Source of the DNA: Candidatus Aminicenantota bacterium
GTDB lineage: Bacteria; Acidobacteriota; Aminicenantia; Aminicenantales; Saccharicenantaceae
DNA: 5,573 bases
Direction: 5' to 3'
Assembly: GCA_022867105.1 (NCBI GenBank)
Contig: JALHVH010000237.1
Span: 1 to 5,573, forward strand
Shown here piece by piece: positions 5,474 to 5,573 of the stretch. The notes under the pieces are model-generated. The model saw nothing but the letters and a program-made list of their open reading frames with translations, ran no database searches and was not told the DNA's origin. Positions within the stretch are counted from its first letter, which is position 1; every line of letters begins with the position of its first letter. The translations under genes were made by a program, and so were the position numbers.

Positions 5474-5573
5474 CGCTTTTCGCGCGTTACAAGGATTTCT
5501 TCGGTCCTGGATCTTGAGCTGGCGGACGCCCCGGGCGAAAGAATACTCCGGGAGGGGCCCCGCAATCACCGAC
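5468..5573 (-). CDS. Possible 3' end of a convergent gene, partial, unidentified
   Basis: On the minus strand one frame stays open from the right window edge to a TAA at 5468-5470, giving 34 residues that include GPLPEYSFARGVRQLKIQD. By hand count, the first 23 codons have G or C at 20 third positions, in keeping with real genes here; the last 11 codons do not (3 of 11). The stop would overlap the 3' end of the SDR gene by six bases, a convergent arrangement. A plus-strand frame over the same bases is also open, with a weaker third-position bias (16 of 23). I do not recognise the peptide, and the fragment is too short to be sure it is coding. Confidence 0.3.
   Translation of the reverse strand, partial: SVIAGPLPEYSFARGVRQLKIQDRRNPCNARKAL

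Noticed and set aside
5530..5553. CCCGG...CCGGG inverted repeat near the right edge as a terminator
   Set aside because: The stem is only five base pairs with a 13-base loop and no T run follows; chance is likely at this GC content.
5296..5565. Minus-strand open frame crossing the end of the SDR gene
   Set aside because: It overlaps the conserved SDR C-terminal region, is Ser/Arg-rich and lacks the third-position bias of real genes here.

Overview
The window is dense, GC-rich bacterial chromosome (roughly 60% GC by eye, with strong G/C preference at third codon positions). It holds six confident protein genes in two divergent operons, plus a possible fragment of a seventh gene at the right edge. 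There are no RNA genes, insertion sequences, CRISPR arrays or phage genes. The gene content is housekeeping lipid and folate metabolism plus envelope-type glycosylation. The GC-rich coding style, the compact stop/start overlaps and the unusual receiver protein would fit an Acidobacteriota/Aminicenantes-like or deltaproteobacterial-like lineage. That placement is an inference and is weak without a database search.

Left operon, minus strand, read from 2238 down to 1: a single-domain receiver-like protein (1759-2238), then accD, the acetyl-CoA carboxylase carboxyltransferase beta subunit (953-1762), then folC, folylpolyglutamate/dihydrofolate synthase (1-956, C-terminus cut off by the window edge). 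Both junctions are 4-base stop/start overlaps (TTGA and ATGA), so the three proteins are probably translationally coupled. A near-consensus promoter (TTGACA, 17 bp, TACAAT) lies immediately upstream of the receiver gene. The receiver lacks the usual phosphoacceptor Asp (Glu54 instead) and one of the paired metal-binding acidic residues (Tyr11), so it looks like a phosphorylation-independent pseudo-receiver.

Divergent control region, 2239-2360: 122 bp with two back-to-back sigma70-type promoters, tandem CCCCCGGAA repeats 11 bp apart between them, and a small dyad over the leftward -35 box. Both promoters predict extremely short leaders: about 8-9 nt leftward, and 0-1 nt (leaderless) rightward.

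Right operon, plus strand: a family-2 polyprenyl-phosphate-type glycosyltransferase with two C-terminal membrane helices (2361-3329), a family-4-like glycosyltransferase (3326-4492, ATGA overlap), and an extended-SDR NAD(P)-dependent sugar epimerase/dehydratase-like protein (4505-5473, with its own Shine-Dalgarno). Together they suggest synthesis or transfer of an activated sugar onto a lipid carrier or envelope glycolipid, but neither the sugar nor the final acceptor can be read from the window. The last 100 bases may contain the 3' end of a convergent minus-strand gene.

The points most worth a second look are the degenerate receiver coupled to accD, an A8 slippery run in the correct phase to fuse that receiver to AccD by a -1 shift, and the predicted leaderless start of the glycosyltransferase operon.
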